A stretch of 35,306 nt of DNA. Origin: an uncultured beta proteobacterium (lineage in GTDB: Bacteria > Pseudomonadota > Gammaproteobacteria > Burkholderiales > Burkholderiaceae_C). The notes below the pieces were generated by a model. That model was not told the origin of the DNA. It was given only the letters and a program-made list of their open reading frames with translations, and searched no databases. The translations under genes and the position numbers were made by a program. Of this stretch, positions 32,526 to 35,306 are shown in pieces. The stretch is taken from the NCBI GenBank assembly GCA_903920695.1, contig CAIXNB010000104.1:1-35306 (forward strand), given 5' to 3'. Numbering within the stretch: position 1 is the first letter of the stretch; every line of letters begins with the position of its first letter.

Positions 32526-33533
32526 ATGTCATTCATTACCAAGCAAATTCAATCGATGCGTCCCCAAGTCGCAGGCTTGACGCTGGGACTGATTGCAGCG
32601 GCTTCGAGTCTCGCTGCGCTGGATGTGCGCGCTCTGACGGTTTATGACAATCCGCCGGACGCAAGCTGCACCGCTTGCAACACCGTCGAACAGTTTGCAG
32701 ATACCAAAGCGGTCTTGGAGGGTCGTGCTAACTCGCCTGCCGGCATCACCCGCTACAGCTATTGGAACAAAACACTCTACGCAGAATTGGGCTTGTATCA
32801 AACGGCAAACCGGGCGTTCTCGTCCTTCAACTCGGGCCACTTTGATGCCGAGGGCCCCAAACTCGACAGCATCAATAATCCATACTGGCGGCTCGCCTTG
32901 ACGCGGGAATGGGGTCCGCACAAGCTCATGATCGGCACCACCGGCCTCGTGGCGCGTGTCTACGACATGGGGGCTGAAACAGCCGACGCCAACAACCTCG
33001 GACTGCTCAAAAATATCGGGCTCGACGCGCAATCCCAATATCTACTGGACACCCACTCGATCACTGCGCAAGTCAGCTATCTACGCCAATCGCAGAATTA
33101 CGCAGTCAACACGCTGAGCGGGACCGCACCTGCTTACGCCCTGGCTGACGGAACAACCGTTGCCACACTGGTTAACGCGGCCGACGTCAGCAACATCTGG
33201 CGCGAGCGCTTCACCTATGTCTACCAAGGCAAGTACGGTGGCAGTGTCGCCTTCTTCAACCGCAATGCCAGCAGCAATACGGCAAACCCTGGCGCTGGCT
33301 ACGGCAACTTTCAGCAGATCACCTCGGCCCGGGTCGGCGGCAATCTCACGAACAATCTGGGTACGCGTGGCGCCACCTATGAACTGTTCTGGACGCCAGC
33401 TCAAAACATTCGTCTCGGCGCGCAGTACACCGCCTACAACAAGTTCAACGGCATTGACAACAATTACGACGCCTATGGTCTCAGTGCCAAGGACAACAAC
33501 ACCGTATTCGGCTATATCTGGGTTTCTTACTGA
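32526..33533 (+). CDS. Probable outer-membrane beta-barrel protein of a cytochrome-associated family
   Basis: A 335-residue exported protein with a signal peptide ending near residue 36. The mature part is rich in alternating amphipathic strands and aromatic girdle residues, and ends in GYIWVSY with a terminal aromatic residue, as outer-membrane barrels do. Segments such as YWNKTLYAELGLYQTANRAFS, TRGATYELFWTPAQNIRLGAQYTAYNKFNG and DNNTVFGYIW recall proteins found beside c-type cytochromes in betaproteobacteria. Near the mature N-terminus DASCTACNT resembles a haem-binding CxxCH in which the histidine is asparagine, so haem attachment is not expected. AGGAG precedes the ATG. Function is unknown; porin or electron-conduit remnant are the options. 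Confidence 0.7.
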   Translation: MSFITKQIQSMRPQVAGLTLGLIAAASSLAALDVRALTVYDNPPDASCTACNTVEQFADTKAVLEGRANSPAGITRYSYWNKTLYAELGLYQTANRAFSSFNSGHFDAEGPKLDSINNPYWRLALTREWGPHKLMIGTTGLVARVYDMGAETADANNLGLLKNIGLDAQSQYLLDTHSITAQVSYLRQSQNYAVNTLSGTAPAYALADGTTVATLVNAADVSNIWRERFTYVYQGKYGGSVAFFNRNASSNTANPGAGYGNFQQITSARVGGNLTNNLGTRGATYELFWTPAQNIRLGAQYTAYNKFNGIDNNYDAYGLSAKDNNTVFGYIWVSY

Positions 33534-33850
33534 ACCTGGCCCCGCCAGTGCAGCACCGTGCATAGGGCGCTAGCGACAATCTGACGCGCAAACGGACTCG
33601 CCCTTGTCAAAGACGATGCGCCAGGTTCCGGGCGCCTCCAGGCGCCAGCACCTCCACTTCATCGGGCTCCCATGTAAACGGCGCTGTCGGCGCCACAAAA
33701 TAACGCACCCACGCCTGGACCCAAAAACCCGTGCACACCCAGCACCGGCGGGGCTGGGCGAACATACAAACCAGAACCTCACTCCACCCCAGTCAGTGGC
33801 CGGATATGCACCCGCCTTTAGGCGAGGGCATCTACAACAGACACCCCTGA
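33534..33850. other. Intergenic region with several strong hairpins between convergent genes
   Basis: This 317-base gap separates the convergent barrel and adhesin genes. It contains hairpins GGCGCCT/AGGCGCC at 33631-33646 and GGCGC/GCGCC at 33680-33694, the second followed by an A-rich stretch. A long imperfect 12-bp inverted repeat lies at 33806-33831. Frames that are open here on both strands show no recognised protein similarity. Confidence 0.5.
33806..33831 (-). terminator. Hairpin downstream of the adhesin gene
   Basis: ATGCACCCGCCT at 33806-33817 pairs with AGGCGAGGGCAT at 33820-33831 with one mismatch and one G-T pair around a two-base centre. On the minus strand it lies about 20 bases after the adhesin stop codon. 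No clear T-run follows, so it may stabilise the mRNA end rather than terminate efficiently. Confidence 0.4.
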
Positions 33851-35306
33851 CTACTTGCAACTCTCCGGGGATGCGGTCGCTGCGCCCGCTTCCTGCTCAG
33901 TCACGCATGGCGTCCGTCTTACGGACTGTTCCTTGTATTCGATCGGGGCGACCAGATCAGCCAGCTCAATCGAATTACCCTTCAAGCGTTTTGCGATCTG
34001 ACCAATGCCGGCCGCCTGGCCCTGCGCTTCACGCTCTGCACTAACGACAACACTGGTGAGCGCTGGCGTAACTCGCTCCGCTTCATTGACGGGAACACAT
34101 TGCCCACTGGCATCGCACAAATTAGCCGTGCTACCGGGAAAATACAAACTCGGAGCTATCACAGAGAGACTCGGTTCATAGACCATGGTCGTGTTGCTAC
34201 TAAATGGGAATCCCCTGGTCGACAAGACACTATTCACCTTGACATTCATGGATTCAAGCAAACCAGGCGTGTAGTAAAACCAAAGTTCCTTCCCGTTGTA
34301 GACCTGATTCGTATTGAACAACAGATTGAGCGATGTGGCCGACTCGAAATAGATCGCGGCAGAGTTTGTAACAGCCGCGAAATTGACTTCAAGGTCCTTG
34401 GCCTTGGTATTTAGTACAAGGTCTGTTGCCGCCACCACAACCTTCTGATCGCTGGTACGCGTCAAATCAAGCGACAGGAAATTCTTATCACTGATAGTTA
34501 CATCGGGACTTGTCACGGTGACGTTGTATGAGCTTGGAGCAGTGGTGGCGTTGGCTTTCACAAGAGAACTCGCGGACGGCTGGACAAAACCGAAGTCGTT
34601 GTTCGGCTGATCAAGCTTGACCGTGCCGGTGCCCGCGTTCACAGTCGTCGTCCCTGTCACCGTGATCGCGCCTGCTGTCTGTTCGATGTCGTGATCGGTG
34701 GCCGTGATGGTTAGATTACCGAGATCTGTCACATTGCCGCCCAACTTCACACCTAACACACCTTCAAGGCTGATTTTGCCTGTCCCGGTAAGGTTGCCTG
34801 AAAGCGTCAATTTTCCACCGGTGGACTTGATGGATAGATCACCGGCATCTGTCACATTGGCATTCACTGTCACATCTGCCGATCCTTCCAGTGTGATCTT
34901 GGATCCCGACAGATCGCCTGGCAGCGTCAATGGTCCATTCTTGGAAATCAGGATCAACGACGCTGAACCGGTGTCAATAGCGCCGGTCGACAAAGTCAGC
35001 GTCTTTCCAGCCTCAAGACGTACCGAACTGTTAGTTGCCTTTTGGGTCAGAATAGCAATTGTCAAATCGTTGGCATCTCGGATGTCTAGCGCACCGCCGG
35101 TTAGAGTCACTACTCCCTTGAAGTCATTACCTGCATTAGCCAGCGTGACGTCGGCCGTGCCTGCATCCAGCGTCGTTGCACCATTTACCGTTACCGTGGC
35201 CGCGCTGGTCTCAGTGATCGCACCACCCGTGCTCGTCACATTCAGCGTGCCCGCTGCCGTCGTCTTTTCAAGAACGATGCCGCCCGTACCGTCGGTCAGC
35301 GCAATG
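33851..35306 (-). CDS. Large repeat-rich secreted adhesin / filamentous-haemagglutinin-like exoprotein (C-terminal part)
   Basis: The 3' part of a gene that enters from beyond the window; about 485 codons are visible and the frame is open at 35306. The sequence is dominated by Gly, Thr, Ala, Asn and Asp in short beta-helix steps such as TTLDAGTADVTLANAGNDF, GNVTDLGNLTI and TTTVNAGTGTVKLDQPNNDF, which recur at intervals of about 60-130 residues. This is the style of two-partner-secretion exoproteins and other large surface adhesins. The C-terminal 170 residues are non-repetitive and contain four cysteines (CDASGQC, TPCVTEQ and ESCK). No secretion partner (TpsB/FhaC) is in the window. The N-terminal secretion signal is outside it. 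Confidence 0.75.
   Translation of the reverse strand, partial: IALTDGTGGIVLEKTTAAGTLNVTSTGGAITETSAATVTVNGATTLDAGTADVTLANAGNDFKGVVTLTGGALDIRDANDLTIAILTQKATNSSVRLEAGKTLTLSTGAIDTGSASLILISKNGPLTLPGDLSGSKITLEGSADVTVNANVTDAGDLSIKSTGGKLTLSGNLTGTGKISLEGVLGVKLGGNVTDLGNLTITATDHDIEQTAGAITVTGTTTVNAGTGTVKLDQPNNDFGFVQPSASSLVKANATTAPSSYNVTVTSPDVTISDKNFLSLDLTRTSDQKVVVAATDLVLNTKAKDLEVNFAAVTNSAAIYFESATSLNLLFNTNQVYNGKELWFYYTPGLLESMNVKVNSVLSTRGFPFSSNTTMVYEPSLSVIAPSLYFPGSTANLCDASGQCVPVNEAERVTPALTSVVVSAEREAQGQAAGIGQIAKRLKGNSIELADLVAPIEYKEQSVRRTPCVTEQEAGAATASPESCK

Noticed and set aside
33604..34044. Plus-strand 146-codon frame overlapping the adhesin 3' end
   Set aside because: Composition is unlike neighbouring genes, no ribosome binding site is seen, and it overlaps the repeat-rich adhesin gene on the other strand. 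No similarity recognised.

Overview
The window is about 35 kb of high-GC DNA from a betaproteobacterium, most likely of the order Burkholderiales. The reasons are a TctC/Bug periplasmic receptor without transporter genes, crotonase and HMG-CoA-lyase type catabolic genes with GntR and HxlR regulators, a group 1c-like hydrogenase locus, and a CheB/CheR-PAS protein next to a multi-PAS GGDEF/EAL protein. The taxonomic call is inference; there is no rRNA or tRNA gene here.

Region 1 (1-5.9 kb) is catabolic and housekeeping. It holds the 3' end of a type I 3-dehydroquinate dehydratase (aroD), an HMG-CoA lyase, an amidohydrolase divergent from a GntR/UTRA regulator, a Bug-type solute receptor, a regulator with two tandem HxlR domains, and a divergent enoyl-CoA hydratase. 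The amidohydrolase/GntR gap carries a near-perfect 18-bp palindrome between overlapping divergent promoters, so one operator could control both genes.

Region 2 (5.9-20.5 kb) is a complete Hyb-type membrane-associated [NiFe]-hydrogenase locus on the plus strand. The order is small subunit (hybO), ferredoxin subunit (hybA), membrane subunit (hybB), large subunit (hybC), protease (hybD), a first hypC/hybG, hybE, hypA, hypB, hypF, a second hypC, hypD, hypE and hypX. Together these encode the enzyme, its quinone-linked electron chain, nickel insertion (HypA/HypB), Fe(CN)2CO assembly (HypCDEF plus HypX for aerobic CO supply), endoproteolysis and assembly chaperoning. A good sigma-54 promoter precedes hybO, with an inverted repeat about 116 bp upstream of the predicted start. 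A HoxA/HupR-type sigma-54 activator is encoded just beyond the operon. A terminator-like hairpin follows hybC. Two copies of a ~42-bp palindromic repeat lie in inverted orientation inside the operon, and a second type of palindromic repeat supplies the start codon of hypF.

Region 3 (20.5-30.6 kb) holds a 6-phosphofructokinase with mixed specificity residues, the HoxA-like response regulator, a CheB-CheR-coiled coil-PAS protein with no kinase domain, and a translationally coupled protein with about six PAS domains, GGDEF, EAL and a C-terminal zinc-binding-like (CZB) domain. No histidine kinase is encoded in the window.

Region 4 (30.6-35.3 kb) is an accessory margin. It has a frameshifted and truncated lipoprotein nuclease remnant, a small membrane protein coupled to a DUF2807 (head-GIN) protein, a probable outer-membrane beta-barrel of a cytochrome-associated family, and the C-terminal part of a large repeat-rich secreted adhesin on the minus strand that runs off the window.
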